The position numbers were made by a program, and so were the translations under genes. A stretch of 64,000 nucleotides of DNA from an uncultured Pseudomonadales bacterium (GTDB taxonomy: Bacteria > Pseudomonadota > Gammaproteobacteria > Pseudomonadales > Azotimanducaceae). Shown here piece after piece: positions 10,326 through 19,092 of the stretch; position 1 is the stretch's first letter; each line of letters begins with the position of its first letter. The notes below the pieces were generated by a model that made no database searches, was not told the DNA's origin, and saw only the letters and a list, made by a program, of their open reading frames with translations. Location of the stretch: the NCBI GenBank assembly GCA_905182155.1, contig CAJJAX010000030.1, positions 1-64,000 on the forward strand, read 5' to 3'.

Positions 10326-10356
10326 GATTGTCCAGACTGTTTGAGTCTGGACAGTC
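10326..10356 (+). terminator. 13-bp hairpin after the peroxiredoxin gene
   Basis: GATTGTCCAGACT pairs with AGTCTGGACAGTC around a 5-nt loop (GTTTG), with one T-G wobble. It begins 18 nt after the peroxiredoxin stop codon. The stem is strong but no clear T-run follows, so it may be a mRNA 3' end stabiliser or a factor-assisted terminator. Confidence 0.55.
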
Positions 10357-10432
10357 GAATTATCGGCCTTCAATTAGGTGGGTTGCGCCCATCAATTCGG
10401 GCTTTCGCGTTGGGTTGGGCTAAGCCAAGACG

Positions 10433-10450
10433 CAGGCGGGTTTCCGCCTG
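10433..10450. repeat. 7-bp perfect hairpin with tetraloop
   Basis: CAGGCGG and CCGCCTG flank GTTT. It lies in the 545-bp gap between the peroxiredoxin and the EamA transporter. No T-run is next to it, so its role is unknown. Confidence 0.35.
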
Positions 10451-10566
10451 ATAAGCAAGGCTGTTAGTGCAGGCGCTGTAACGCTAGGCGCTCGAAACGG
10501 CTGATCTAGCCTTCGGTCATAGAATGCGGCCCTATACAACCCGTCTTGATGTTGAGGGGCAGAAAA

Positions 10567-10609
10567 TGCCAGTGCCAGTGCCCAGTGCCCGTGCCCGTGC
10601 CCGTGCCAG
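10567..10609 (+). repeat. Hexamer tandem repeat TGCC(A/C)G, about 7 copies
   Basis: Seven consecutive units of TGCCAG or TGCCCG (one 7-bp unit) form a low-complexity tract in the leader of the EamA gene. It creates an artificial open frame upstream of the transporter (Pro-Val or Arg-Ala repeats depending on frame) with no family resemblance. The rest of 10308-10853 holds two hairpins and no supported gene. Confidence 0.7.
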
Positions 10610-10853
10610 AGCCTGTGCGCAAACGTCAGAGCCACTTGCGCCTGAGCGCAATCAACGGGTTACGTCGCGAAAGACGAACCAAAATGCTCGGTCCGGTTGG
10701 CTGGGTCGGGTTGCTTGCGGGCGTCGGACCGCTGCATATCCGAGGCTGCTTGCTGCAGGTCCATCGTCCTGCGCTCGACGTAGAGAATTTTGGTTGGCGT
10801 TCGTACCGATTGATCAGCCAGCGATTTATGATTCCCGAATTGGAGGGCTTCAA

Positions 10854-11747
10854 GTGTTGGAATCCTGGATCTTCTGGACAGTTTTGGCCGCCGCTATGCA
10901 GTCGGTGCGAATGGCGGCTCAGAAGCAGTTGAATCAATCTGTCTCCGCCGAAAGTGCAACCCTTGTGCGCTACTTATTTGGCCTGCCGTTGATTCTGGTC
11001 TATTTCCTTTGGCTGTTTCAATCGAGATCATTACCACCGCTCACAGTGGCCTTTGGGGCCAAGGTCGTCGTCGCTGGCGCCTTGCAGATATTTGCAACGA
11101 TTCTTTTGGTGCGCTTGTTTTCCCTGCGCAACTTTGCCATTGGCAGTACCTATGTCCGCCTAGAAATTGTCATCACGGCTCTGCTGGGTCTGACCTTGTT
11201 TGGCGATATTGTGAATGGTCTAACCCTGCTGGGTATGATGGTTTGTACCCTCGGTTTAGTCCTGGTGAATACCCGTGGGCCGGGCTTGTCAGGCGGATTT
11301 TTCGGGCGTGATGCGGTGATGGGGCTTGCGGCAGCGCTGGCGTTTTCTCTGACCTCGCTGTTGGTCCGTGACGCCAGTTTGTCGCTGGGGCTTGCCTCAC
11401 CCATTGCGGCGGCGGCGTTGACCCTGTTCTTGATGGTCGTGGTGCAAACCTGCTTTTGTTTGGTGCTCGTCGGACGTCGTGGGAGGGGCGAGCTCACCCG
11501 AATTTTCAAATACTGGCGACTGGCCGGGTTCATTGGCTGCACCAGCGCCCTTGGCTCCATCGGCTGGTTTACGGCGTTTACCTTAGAGCGGGCGGCGGTG
11601 GTGAAAACCCTCGGACAGATTGAGTTGGTTTTTGTACTGTTGATTTCCTATCTCTTTTTTAAGGAGCGACCGAGCAGGCGGGAGTGGCAGGGCATCGCCT
11701 TAGTCATGCTTGGCCTTGGCGTTGTGCTCAGTGCCGATTGGCTTTAG
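10854..11747 (+). CDS. EamA/DMT-family transporter
   Basis: Inner-membrane drug/metabolite transporter of about 298 residues with ten predicted hydrophobic segments arranged as two EamA halves. The first half ends near GLTLLGMMVCTLGLVLVNT; the second spans GRDAVMGLAAALAFSLTSLL to GIALVMLGLGVVLSADWL. The start chosen is GTG 10854 (MLESWIFWTVLAAAMQSVRM) because GGAGG lies at 10842-10846 and the first membrane helix begins at once. The same frame stays open back to 10524, but that extension is repeat-derived low-complexity sequence. The second half carries the family's FTLERAAVVKTLGQIELVFV segment. Substrate unknown. Confidence 0.85.
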   Translation: MLESWIFWTVLAAAMQSVRMAAQKQLNQSVSAESATLVRYLFGLPLILVYFLWLFQSRSLPPLTVAFGAKVVVAGALQIFATILLVRLFSLRNFAIGSTYVRLEIVITALLGLTLFGDIVNGLTLLGMMVCTLGLVLVNTRGPGLSGGFFGRDAVMGLAAALAFSLTSLLVRDASLSLGLASPIAAAALTLFLMVVVQTCFCLVLVGRRGRGELTRIFKYWRLAGFIGCTSALGSIGWFTAFTLERAAVVKTLGQIELVFVLLISYLFFKERPSRREWQGIALVMLGLGVVLSADWL

Positions 11748-11841
11748 TTCAGGCGGTGGTGCGGCGGGGTTCACCGGACCGCGAAGAATTGAGGCGAAAA
11801 GGCGTCGCCAATCGACTGTGATACTGGCAGAATAGCGGCAT

Positions 11842-11917
11842 GCGGGTGTAGCTCAGTTGGTAGAGCTCCGGATTCCCAAGCTGGTTGTCGCGAGTTCGAA
11901 TCTCGTCGCCCGCTCCA
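11842..11917 (+). tRNA. tRNA-Gly (anticodon CCC)
   Basis: 76 nt with encoded CCA. Acceptor GCGGGTG pairs with CGCCCGC (one T-G wobble). The D-arm is GCTC-AGTTGGTA-GAGC. The anticodon loop TTCCCAA gives CCC at 34-36. The T-arm is GCGAG-TTCGAAT-CTCGT. The anticodon stem CCGGA/GCTGG has an A-G mismatch next to the loop (positions 31-39), where C would restore pairing. It would read GGG glycine codons. Confidence 0.92.
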
Positions 11918-11966
11918 GAATCGATGGATATTAGCGTCGCACAGCGATTGGCTTTAGGACAAAACT

Positions 11967-12353
11967 ATGACACTTGGGGTCTGGAAACCTGCTTCAGGAC
12001 ATTTGCCGACGTTGGCAGGCCTGACGGCGTTGCTCGACCAATTGCCGAATGAGGCGTTGGAAAGTCTGGATGGGCTCGCGGCGAATGGCTTTGATGCTCA
12101 GCGCAGTTGGGGCAAGCTGCCGGCCCAGAGTTGGGAGATCGTTGAGGGCTTATCGACGGAACAAATCCTGCAGTTGATTCGATTTTTCACCCTGTCGGAA
12201 CATCATTGGGCTGGCTGGGAAGCGGGCAAACTGAGTCCTGTCATCCCCATGGTTGCCATACTCAAGCAGCGCGACGCTTTTGAAGCCCCGTTTCGACGCT
12301 GGATCAAAAGCAATACCGATAACCGATATTTACCCAACGGCGCGATTTTGTAA
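11967..12353 (+). CDS. Conserved-looking hypothetical protein, 128 aa
   Basis: I do not recognise a named family. The protein is soluble and acidic to neutral, with no signal peptide or membrane helix. It is rich in Leu and Trp and predicted to be mostly helical. Notable blocks are [35 protein letters not shown] and a basic C-terminus [19 protein letters not shown]. Codon use is like that of its neighbours and the frame is clean. It lies 50 bp after tRNA-Gly and 26 bp before hisB on the same strand, so it could be co-transcribed with the histidine genes; that alone does not imply a role in histidine synthesis. Confidence 0.75.
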   Translation: MTLGVWKPASGHLPTLAGLTALLDQLPNEALESLDGLAANGFDAQRSWGKLPAQSWEIVEGLSTEQILQLIRFFTLSEHHWAGWEAGKLSPVIPMVAILKQRDAFEAPFRRWIKSNTDNRYLPNGAIL

Positions 12354-12379
12354 GCGTCTTTAACTTTGGAGTCAGTCCT

Positions 12380-12967
12380 ATGAGGACCGCCGAGATCCAA
12401 CGCGATACGTTGGAAACGCAGATTTCTGCAAAAATCAATTTAGACGGCACGGGAGACCGTAGCTTTTCAACGGGGCTACCCTTTTTGGAGCACATGCTGG
12501 ATCAAGTGGCTCGCCACGGACTGATCGACCTGCATGTGATTGCAAAGGGTGATCTTGAGATTGATGCCCATCACACCGTTGAGGATATTGGGATTGCATT
12601 GGGTCAGGCCTTTTCAAAAGCCCTTGGCGATAAAACCGGTATCAAGCGCTATGGCCATGCCTATGTGCCCTTGGATGAAGCCTTGTCCCGGGTCGTAGTG
12701 GATCTGTCGGGGCGGCCAGGGCTTAGTTTTAGAGTGCCTTTTACTCGCTCGCATGTTGGCGAGTTTGATGTTGACTTGTTCCATGAGTTTTTTCAGGGCT
12801 TTGTGAATCACGCCCTGATCACGCTGCAGGTTGATAATTTATACGGCGACAATGCGCATCATCAAATCGAGACTGTTTTCAAAGCCTTCGGGCGAGCACT
12901 TAGAATGGCCATTGAGCCCGATGCCCGAATGCGGGATCAATTGCCGTCTACCAAAGGAGCCTTGTGA
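12380..12967 (+). CDS. hisB: Imidazoleglycerol-phosphate dehydratase
   Basis: Sixth step of histidine synthesis: dehydrates imidazole glycerol phosphate to imidazole acetol phosphate. At 195 residues it is the monofunctional form without the HisB-N phosphatase domain. Metal-binding motifs are present in both halves of the repeat: [18 protein letters not shown] with [15 protein letters not shown], and [17 protein letters not shown] with [18 protein letters not shown]. The stop TGA abuts the hisA ATG (TGAATG). In related genomes hisH normally sits between these two genes; it is missing here. Confidence 0.97.
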   Translation: MRTAEIQRDTLETQISAKINLDGTGDRSFSTGLPFLEHMLDQVARHGLIDLHVIAKGDLEIDAHHTVEDIGIALGQAFSKALGDKTGIKRYGHAYVPLDEALSRVVVDLSGRPGLSFRVPFTRSHVGEFDVDLFHEFFQGFVNHALITLQVDNLYGDNAHHQIETVFKAFGRALRMAIEPDARMRDQLPSTKGAL

Positions 12968-13708
12968 ATGCTTGAGGTGATCCCCGCCATCGATTTAAAA
13001 GATGGCCTGGTGGTCAACTTAAAGCAGGGTAAGTTTGAACAATCGACGGTATACAGCCATGACCCGGTTGAAACAGCGCAACGATGGGTGGATCAAGGCG
13101 CGTCCCGTTTGCACATCGTTGATCTGGACGGTGCGCTCGAAGGTAAAAATGTCAGCCAATCAGTCGTGGTCGAGATTGCTAAAAGATTTCCAGACCTGAC
13201 GTTGCAATTGGGTGGCGGTATTCGTTCTGAGGAGACGATTGAAACCTATTTGGCCGCCGGCGTTGATTACTTGGTGCTGGGTACCAAGGCGGTCGAGACG
13301 CCAGCGTTTGTCGGCGAAATGTGTCAGGCCTTTCCTGGAAAAATTATCATTGGCCTTGATGGTCTGAACGGTAAAGTCGCCATACAGGGCTGGAAAGTGA
13401 TCACTGATTATAATGTGACAGACCTTGCGGGACAATTTGAGCAGGCCGGTATCGCTGCCATTATTTATACCGATATCAACCGTGACGGCATGATGGGTGG
13501 CATTAATATGTCCGCAACCGTGGCGCTCGCGGAGGCCGTCAAGGTCCCCATTATTGCCTCAGGTGGGATCAACGCCTTGTCTGATATTGAGGCTTTGGTC
13601 GCGCTTGAGCCAAGATCGGTTGGGGGTATCCAAGGCGTGATTACGGGTCGTGCAATTTACGAAGGCACTCTGGACCTGGGCGCCGCCATTGCCCTAACCA
13701 AGGCTTAA
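12968..13708 (+). CDS. hisA: ProFAR isomerase (phosphoribosylformimino-AICAR-P isomerase)
   Basis: Amadori isomerisation of ProFAR to PRFAR in histidine synthesis. 246-residue TIM barrel with the N-terminal IPAIDLKDGLVVNLKQG holding the first catalytic Asp, phosphate-binding LGGGIRSEETIE and ASGGINALSDIE, and YTDINRDGMMGG holding the second catalytic Asp. Clean frame. The stop overlaps the 10-bp palindrome GGCTTAAGCC (13702-13711) shared with the convergent ctpA end. hisF, usually next, is absent; hisI and hisE are about 16 kb away next to tat. Confidence 0.97.
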   Translation: MLEVIPAIDLKDGLVVNLKQGKFEQSTVYSHDPVETAQRWVDQGASRLHIVDLDGALEGKNVSQSVVVEIAKRFPDLTLQLGGGIRSEETIETYLAAGVDYLVLGTKAVETPAFVGEMCQAFPGKIIIGLDGLNGKVAIQGWKVITDYNVTDLAGQFEQAGIAAIIYTDINRDGMMGGINMSATVALAEAVKVPIIASGGINALSDIEALVALEPRSVGGIQGVITGRAIYEGTLDLGAAIALTKA

Positions 13709-13713
13709 GCCGT

Positions 13714-15022
13714 CTAAGGCGCATCCGCTAAGATGTGCATGCCCTTGAGGACCGTTAGGGCTTGGTTCAGCTGGTAATCATTGCCGACAACTGCTGCGTT
13801 GACCTGCTCACTGTTGGGTTGCTCGGACTCGCTGTCTGGCGCATCCAAATGGCCCGGCAGATCGCGCTCTTGTAGCCGGAACGGGTTTGACTTCAGCTTC
13901 GTGACGGTTGATCGGTCTACCCAGAGGTCGGGAACGATGCCTTCTGCTTGGATTGAACGCCCATTCGGCGTGAAGTAGAGCGCCGTTGTGAGCTTGATGG
14001 CCTTATCACTGGTTAATTGAAGAATGGTCTGGACCGAGCCTTTACCGAAGGTTCGAGTGCCCATCACCAGGGCGCGCTTATGATCTTGTAATGCGCCAGC
14101 CACAATTTCCGAGGCCGAAGCAGAGCCTTCATTGACCAGCACAACGAGGGGAACCCCATCGAGCAGGACCGATTCGGTTGCTCGAAAGGTTGATGCGGCA
14201 TTCTCTAACCGGCCCTCGGTATAAACAATGATCCCCTCTTTGATAAACAGATCTGACAGGGCAACGGCCGCCTGCAAGACGCCGCCTGGATTGTTACGCA
14301 GGTCGATCACGAGCCCGTGTAAGGGCGTGCTGCTGCTAAGGGCGTCGATAGCGTCACGGACTTCGCTGCCCGTGTCGGCTTGAAACTGGGCTACCCTGAC
14401 ATAGCCAAAATGGGGCGCCAGTAATCTCTGGCGAACGCTGGCAATATTGATTACTTCTCGGGTGAGGGTCACCTCAATGGGATTGGCCTCGCCCTCTCGG
14501 ACAAGGCTTAAGGTAACGGTGCTGCCCGGCTCCCCGCGCATAATGGCAACCGCTTCGTTCACCCCGATACTTCGGATGGATTGCCCGCCAATTTCGATAA
14601 TCAAATCCCCGGATAGAATGCCAGCTTTGGCGGCTGGCGTGTCGTCGATGGGGGACACCACTTTGATCACGCCCGCCTCGGTGCCAATTTCAATGCCGAG
14701 GCCGCCGTAATTACCGGTGGTTGATTCTTGGAGTTGACTCGAACTCGTTGCCCGCCATATAGGCCGAATGCGGGTCGAGACCCGAAAGCATTCCTTGAAT
14801 CGCATATTCGAGTAGCGTTTCGTCGTCGACTTCTTCGACATAGGCCTTCGAGATTCGATCAAACGCTTCGGCAAAAATACGGAGTTCTTCGAGTGGCAGC
14901 CTCGCTTTGGTGGTTGGCTCAGCCTCAGTCGGGGTTGCTTCGCCGCCAGCGGTCATCGCAAAGCTCAGGGCGAGTATAAAACTTACAATTTTTAACATCA
15001 TGTGATTGTCCTTGGGTGGCAA
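13714..15022 (-). CDS. ctpA: C-terminal processing peptidase (S41 family), one frameshift
   Basis: Periplasmic serine protease that trims envelope proteins. The signal peptide is MLKIVSFILALSFAMTAGG (after an upstream in-frame extension to 15022). It is followed by the S41 N-terminal helix AYVEEVDDETLLEYAIQGML, a PDZ domain (GLGIEIGTEAGVIKVVSPID, GGQSIRSIGVNEAVAIMRG) and the protease core. The Ser of VNEGSASASEIVAGAL and the Lys of GTRTFGKGSVQT form the Ser/Lys dyad. The frame breaks at about 14733, where an extra A in FES-LQEST separates two reading frames. It follows envC by 15 bp, in the order gpmI-envC-ctpA known from Pseudomonas. Confidence 0.93.
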
Positions 15023-15037
15023 TGTCGCCGTGACGAT

Positions 15038-16222
15038 TTAGCTTTTACGCTTTAATTGTACGTTTGTTCTACACCAGAGCAATGGATCAACCGGTTTGCC
15101 CTGATCTCGGATTTCGAAATAACTACCACTTTGGGCTTGACCGCCACTTTGACCGACTTCCGCAACGGCTTGGCCTGCGACAACCCAGTCGCCAACCTCG
15201 GGATACAGGACTTGATTATGACCATACAGGCTCATGAAGCCATCGCTATGCCTTAAAATAAGGAGTAGTCCAAAGCCGCGTAACCAATCCGCGAAAACCA
15301 CACGGCCATAATGAATGGCTTTGACCTTGGTGCCATTGGGGGCGTCAATCATCAGACCATCCCAACGAACTCGACCATTGAGTCGGCGTTCGCCAAATCG
15401 GTGTCGAATGCCGCCAGGAATCGGTAAGTCTAAGCGCCCTTTCCGGCTTAGCATGGATTCAAAATCGATAGCGTTCGGGAGTTCAAGGGTGTTGCGTCTG
15501 ATTTGTTCAAGCAGCGCGATGAGGTTCGACTCGTTGGTCTTAAGCGCCTTTCGTTGATCCTCTGTTGTGGCATAAGCGGCACGTAGGTCGGCTTCGGATG
15601 TTGCCAATTCCGTGCGGCTGACTTTGAGGGCATCAGATTCTTGGGTAATCGTGCTCGACGCCGCTTGAAGGGCTTGAAGTTCCTGTGTGAGCAAAGCCTC
15701 ATTTTCGTTGAGCGCCGTTAAGAGTGCTTCAAACTCGGCGATTTGCTCGAGCCTTGCTTCAGACAGGTATCGGTAATAGTGCGACATTCTAGACACCCGG
15801 TTGGGGTCCTCTTGATTTAACAACACCCGCAGCATGCCGTTTTTACCCAGTCGACTGGCAGCCAGGACGTGCTCTTTGATGAGCTGCTTTTTTTCATCGC
15901 GCTGTTCTTTAAGGCTGACCTGGTGCTGTCTGAGCATCTCGGTTTGGGTTCGGGCGCTCAGCGCCTCTTTTTCGGCGTGTCTAAGCCGTTTTACAATCCG
16001 GGCAATCTTTTCATCGAGGGCTCGAATGGCGCGGTTTTGCGCTTGTTGATCGGCCCGAATGTTGGATTGATCGGCCTCAACCTGCTTGAGACTTTGTTTG
16101 AGCCCAATGAGCTCGGCTTCGAGCGCTTGTTCGTCATTCGCATTCTGGCTCCAGGTCAAGCTGCTCAAAGCCGTGAGGAGAAGGCCCAACACCCAATGCG
16201 TGCAAGGTGTTTTGGGGTTCAT
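15038..16222 (-). CDS. envC: Murein hydrolase activator EnvC-like protein (coiled coil plus LytM domain)
   Basis: Periplasmic activator of cell-wall amidases at division. The signal peptide is [20 protein letters not shown]. It is followed by about 240 residues of coiled coil (Gln/Glu/Leu-rich, LKQSLKQVEADQSNIRADQQ onward) and a C-terminal M23/LytM fold from GGIRHRFGERRLNGRVRWDG. The zinc-ligand positions of active LytM peptidases are not kept (VRWDGLMI, LYGHNQ), as expected for a non-catalytic EnvC. The ATG at 16222 overlaps the gpmI stop as ATGA, so translation is coupled. An in-frame TTG one codon earlier is less likely. Confidence 0.9.
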   Translation of the reverse strand: MNPKTPCTHWVLGLLLTALSSLTWSQNANDEQALEAELIGLKQSLKQVEADQSNIRADQQAQNRAIRALDEKIARIVKRLRHAEKEALSARTQTEMLRQHQVSLKEQRDEKKQLIKEHVLAASRLGKNGMLRVLLNQEDPNRVSRMSHYYRYLSEARLEQIAEFEALLTALNENEALLTQELQALQAASSTITQESDALKVSRTELATSEADLRAAYATTEDQRKALKTNESNLIALLEQIRRNTLELPNAIDFESMLSRKGRLDLPIPGGIRHRFGERRLNGRVRWDGLMIDAPNGTKVKAIHYGRVVFADWLRGFGLLLILRHSDGFMSLYGHNQVLYPEVGDWVVAGQAVAEVGQSGGQAQSGSYFEIRDQGKPVDPLLWCRTNVQLKRKS

Positions 16223-17780
16223 CAAGGCCTGAGCGCCTTATCCGCTTGATCGATCTGAATAAGAGATTGGCCGGTCATTTCTTTGGGGGTCGGCAGGTCC
16301 ATAAGATCAAGAAGGGTTGGGGCAAGGTCGCTCAGCACCCCGCCAGGCCGGATGTTCACAGTGCGCGGGCCGACATAGATGAGCGGGACTTGCTCGCAGG
16401 TGTGGGCGGTGTGGGGTTGACCTGAGGCGTTATCGGTCATTTGTTCGCAGTTGCCATGATCGGCTGTGATCAGGATTTGACCACCTGCCGAACGTGACGC
16501 GGCGACGACCTTGCTGAGACACTGATCTAGAGCCTCAACGGCTTGAATCGCTGCGCTGAGATTGCCGGTATGCCCCACCATATCGCCGTTGGCGAAGTTG
16601 CAAACAATCAGTTTGTAATCGCCTTGGGTAATGGCCTCACACAGGCGGCGGGTGACTTCTGGCGCGCTCATGCTGGGCGCTAGATCATAGGTTGCGACAT
16701 CCGGCGAGGGCACTAATATTCGGTCCTCTAAGGGGTAGGGCCGCTCACGACCGCAGGAGAAGAAGAACGTGACATGGGCATATTTTTCAGTCTCAGCAAT
16801 TCGTAATTGTTTGAAACCAAGCTGCGAGAGGTGTTCACCGAGACTATTGTGGATGGTTGCGGGTGGAAACGCGCAGGGTACGGGCAGGCTCTGCGAGTAT
16901 TGGGTCAAGGTTGTAAACCGCGCGAGGCTCGGGGTTTTCGATCGGGCAAAGCCGGTAAAGGTTGTCGCAACGAAGGCCTCGGTGAGTTCGCGCGCGCGAT
17001 CGGCCCTGAAATTCATGAATAACACGCCGTCGCCGTCTTTGACCGTAACGGGCTTGTTGTCAATGTGGATGCTGGTAGCTTTCACAAACTCATCGGATTC
17101 ATCTCTATCGTAAGCGGCCTGCAGCGCTTCGATAGGGTTGTCGAAGGCATAATCTGAATCCGCATCAACGATTAGACTGAAGGCTTGCGCCACTCTGTCC
17201 CAGCGGTTGTCTCGATCCATCGCGAAATATCGGCCCGTAATGGAGGCAACTTGACCAACCGCCAATGTTTCGAGACAGGCCGTTATTTTTTCAAGGCTGG
17301 CCGTAGCGGACTTCGGAGGACGTCCCGCCCATCTAGGAAGGCGTGCACCCGTATCTGCTTGACCCCTTGTTGATGAGCGGAACGGATGGCCGCGTGAATC
17401 TGATCCTCATGGCTATGAACGCCGCCCGGTGACAGCAGGCCCAGGATGTGCAGCGTTCGGCCGGACTGGGCAAGGCTGGTAAAACCTTCGTTCAAAACGG
17501 GGTTGTCAAAAAAGCTTTGATTCTGGATGGCTTCATTGATTCGAGTGAACTCTTGGTGAACCACTCGACCGGCGCCGAGGTTGAGGTGGCCGACTTCGGA
17601 ATTGCCCATTTGACCCTCGGGTAGACCCACATCGAGGCCTGAGCCAGAAACAAGGCTGTTCGGTGCGTCTCGATACAGGGCATCCAGAAATGGGGTATTG
17701 GCGAGTGCTATGGCGTTGGCGTCGGATTCTTCTCGATGGCCAAAGCCGTCCAGGATGATCAAAGTGGTTGCAGCTTGCAT
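16222..17780 (-). CDS. gpmI: 2,3-bisphosphoglycerate-independent phosphoglycerate mutase, one frameshift
   Basis: Glycolytic interconversion of 3- and 2-phosphoglycerate using two Mn ions. Joined length about 515 residues, as normal. The N-terminus has metal site [14 protein letters not shown] and the catalytic Ser in [14 protein letters not shown]. The C-terminal metal ligands are in ADHGNCEQM and [14 protein letters not shown]. The frame breaks near 17319: a missing C changes [16 protein letters not shown] into another frame. The ATG at 17780 (GAAGG upstream) is preferred over an in-frame TTG at 17819 that lies inside an inverted repeat. First gene of gpmI-envC-ctpA. Confidence 0.95.
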
Positions 17781-17792
17781 GGGCGTGCCTTC

Positions 17793-17820
17793 GTTGAACG
17801 AGCAAGATTGGTCGTTCAAC
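17793..17820. promoter_or_regulatory. 9-bp perfect inverted repeat in the gpmI leader
   Basis: GTTGAACGA (17793-17801) and TCGTTCAAC (17812-17820) flank 10 nt. It lies 13-40 bp upstream of the gpmI start codon in the divergent gap to the rhodanese gene. Symmetry and placement fit either a repressor operator or an mRNA hairpin just upstream of the gpmI ribosome binding site. Confidence 0.45.
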
Positions 17821-17885
17821 AGTTTAGCGGTTATTGGCTGGGCGATAAATATAGCAGGAGGTTAGTGCCTCCCGGGTCCAAGGTG

Positions 17886-17891
17886 TATAAT
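17886..17891 (+). promoter_or_regulatory. Candidate -10 box for the rhodanese-grxC-secB operon
   Basis: TATAAT, a perfect -10 match, is 31 bp upstream of the rhodanese start. No good -35 hexamer is found 16-18 bp upstream, so the call rests on the -10 match and position. Confidence 0.4.
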
Positions 17892-17922
17892 CAGGGCCTG
17901 TCGAAAAAGGGATCGGGTTGTT

Positions 17923-18336
17923 TTGCAGCAAGTCATAGAATTTATTAGTCAACATCCTGTGCTCGTGGGACTGTTTTTTACCCTGGTGGTTGCACTCATT
18001 ATTACCGAACGTAAAAAGGGGGGTGAATCGATCACGGCTCAAACTCTTGTGCGCCTGGTGAATAAAGGTAATGCAGTGGTCATCGACCTTCGAGACAAAA
18101 ACGAGTACACGACGGGTCATATTGCCGGCGCCGTTAGTTTCCCCTATACCAGCTACGCGTCCCGAGGGGACGAACTGAATACGTATAAGGATCGGCCCGT
18201 GATCTTGGTCTGCAAGATAGGACAACACTCAAGCGCGATTGGCAGCAAGCTGATCAAAGCAGGTTTCGCAGACATGAAAAGACTTTCCGGCGGGATGACC
18301 GAATGGGTCGGCGCCGGTCTCCCAGTGATTAAATAA
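17923..18336 (+). CDS. Membrane-anchored rhodanese-like protein (YibN type)
   Basis: Sulfurtransferase-fold protein of 137 residues. One N-terminal membrane helix (HPVLVGLFFTLVVALIITE, about residues 11-29) is followed by a single rhodanese domain facing the cytoplasm. The active-site loop Cys is C97 in ILVCKIGQHSSAIG, and the CH2A-like motif is RLSGGMTEWVGAGLPV. The start is TTG 17923, the only codon that includes the complete helix. It heads the conserved trio rhodanese-glutaredoxin-SecB. The sulfur donor and acceptor are unknown. Confidence 0.88.
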   Translation: MQQVIEFISQHPVLVGLFFTLVVALIITERKKGGESITAQTLVRLVNKGNAVVIDLRDKNEYTTGHIAGAVSFPYTSYASRGDELNTYKDRPVILVCKIGQHSSAIGSKLIKAGFADMKRLSGGMTEWVGAGLPVIK

Positions 18337-18362
18337 CGCCGGAACCTTGGCGGCGGAGATCA

Positions 18363-18629
18363 ATGATGGCCCAAGTATCCCTCTATACGACTCGATTTTG
18401 TCCCTTTTGCATTCGGGCCAAAATGCTACTGGACGCTAAGAAAATTGAATATTCGGAAATTCCGGTCGATGTTGATCAGGCCGAACGCCGTCTCATGACG
18501 GCCCGGGCTGGGTCGCACACAGTACCTCAGATTTGGATCGGGGAAAAACATATCGGGGGCTGTGATGAGCTCTATCAACTCGAGCGAGAAGGTCTGCTTG
18601 ATGAACTATTAGGAGAGCATTATGAGTGA
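18363..18629 (+). CDS. grxC: Glutaredoxin 3
   Basis: Small glutathione-dependent dithiol oxidoreductase, 88 residues. The active site is C13-P-F-C16 (most GrxC have CPYC). TVPQIWIGEKHIGGCDEL holds the cis-Pro and the glutathione-binding GG-C-D. Two ATGs occur in tandem (18363 and 18366); GGAG at 18355-18358 is better spaced for the second. The gene end overlaps the start of secB by 8 nt, so the two are translationally coupled. Confidence 0.95.
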   Translation: MMAQVSLYTTRFCPFCIRAKMLLDAKKIEYSEIPVDVDQAERRLMTARAGSHTVPQIWIGEKHIGGCDELYQLEREGLLDELLGEHYE

Positions 18630-19092
18630 GTCAACCGCTGCAGCGGATCAACAGCCGAAGTTTGCCATCCAGCGTATTTATCTGAAAGACGTGTCGTTTG
18701 AGTCGCCAAGCTCGCCAGCGAGCTTTCGGTCAGCGCCGAAGCCGTCGGTCAATCTCGACCTCAATGCGCGTCATGTTGCGATCGAGGCAGGTCTGTGGGA
18801 AGTCATCCTGTCATTAACGCTGACCGCGAAGGATGAATCCGACAAGACCCTATATTTAGCGGAAGTTCAGCAGGCCGGGATCTTCGTGATCGATGGTTTG
18901 GATGAAGCGGCAAAAGATCACATGTTGGCGAGCTTCTGTCCGAATATTTTATTCCCCTATGCCCGTGAGAATATCGATTCTCTGATCGTAAAAGGCAGTT
19001 TCCCGCCGCTGATGTTGGCGCCGGTTAACTTCGATGCCCTCTACGAGCAGGCCAAATTGGCGCGCGAAAGAGAGACCGCTTCAGTTCAATGA
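18622..19092 (+). CDS. secB: Protein-export chaperone SecB
   Basis: Tetrameric cytoplasmic chaperone that keeps preproteins unfolded and hands them to SecA. 156 residues. Family landmarks are FAIQRIYLKDVSFESPSSP, LYLAEVQQAGIFVIDGLDEA and the C-terminal block CPNILFPYARENIDSLIVKG followed by FPPLMLAPVNFDALYEQ. The last 6 nt overlap the convergent trmL end, so no room remains for a separate terminator. Confidence 0.97.
   Translation: MSESTAAADQQPKFAIQRIYLKDVSFESPSSPASFRSAPKPSVNLDLNARHVAIEAGLWEVILSLTLTAKDESDKTLYLAEVQQAGIFVIDGLDEAAKDHMLASFCPNILFPYARENIDSLIVKGSFPPLMLAPVNFDALYEQAKLARERETASVQ

Noticed and set aside
10524-10853. N-terminal 110-residue extension of the EamA transporter
   Set aside because: It derives from the TGCCCG repeat and low-complexity sequence; the GTG at 10854 has a good ribosome binding site and matches the first membrane helix.
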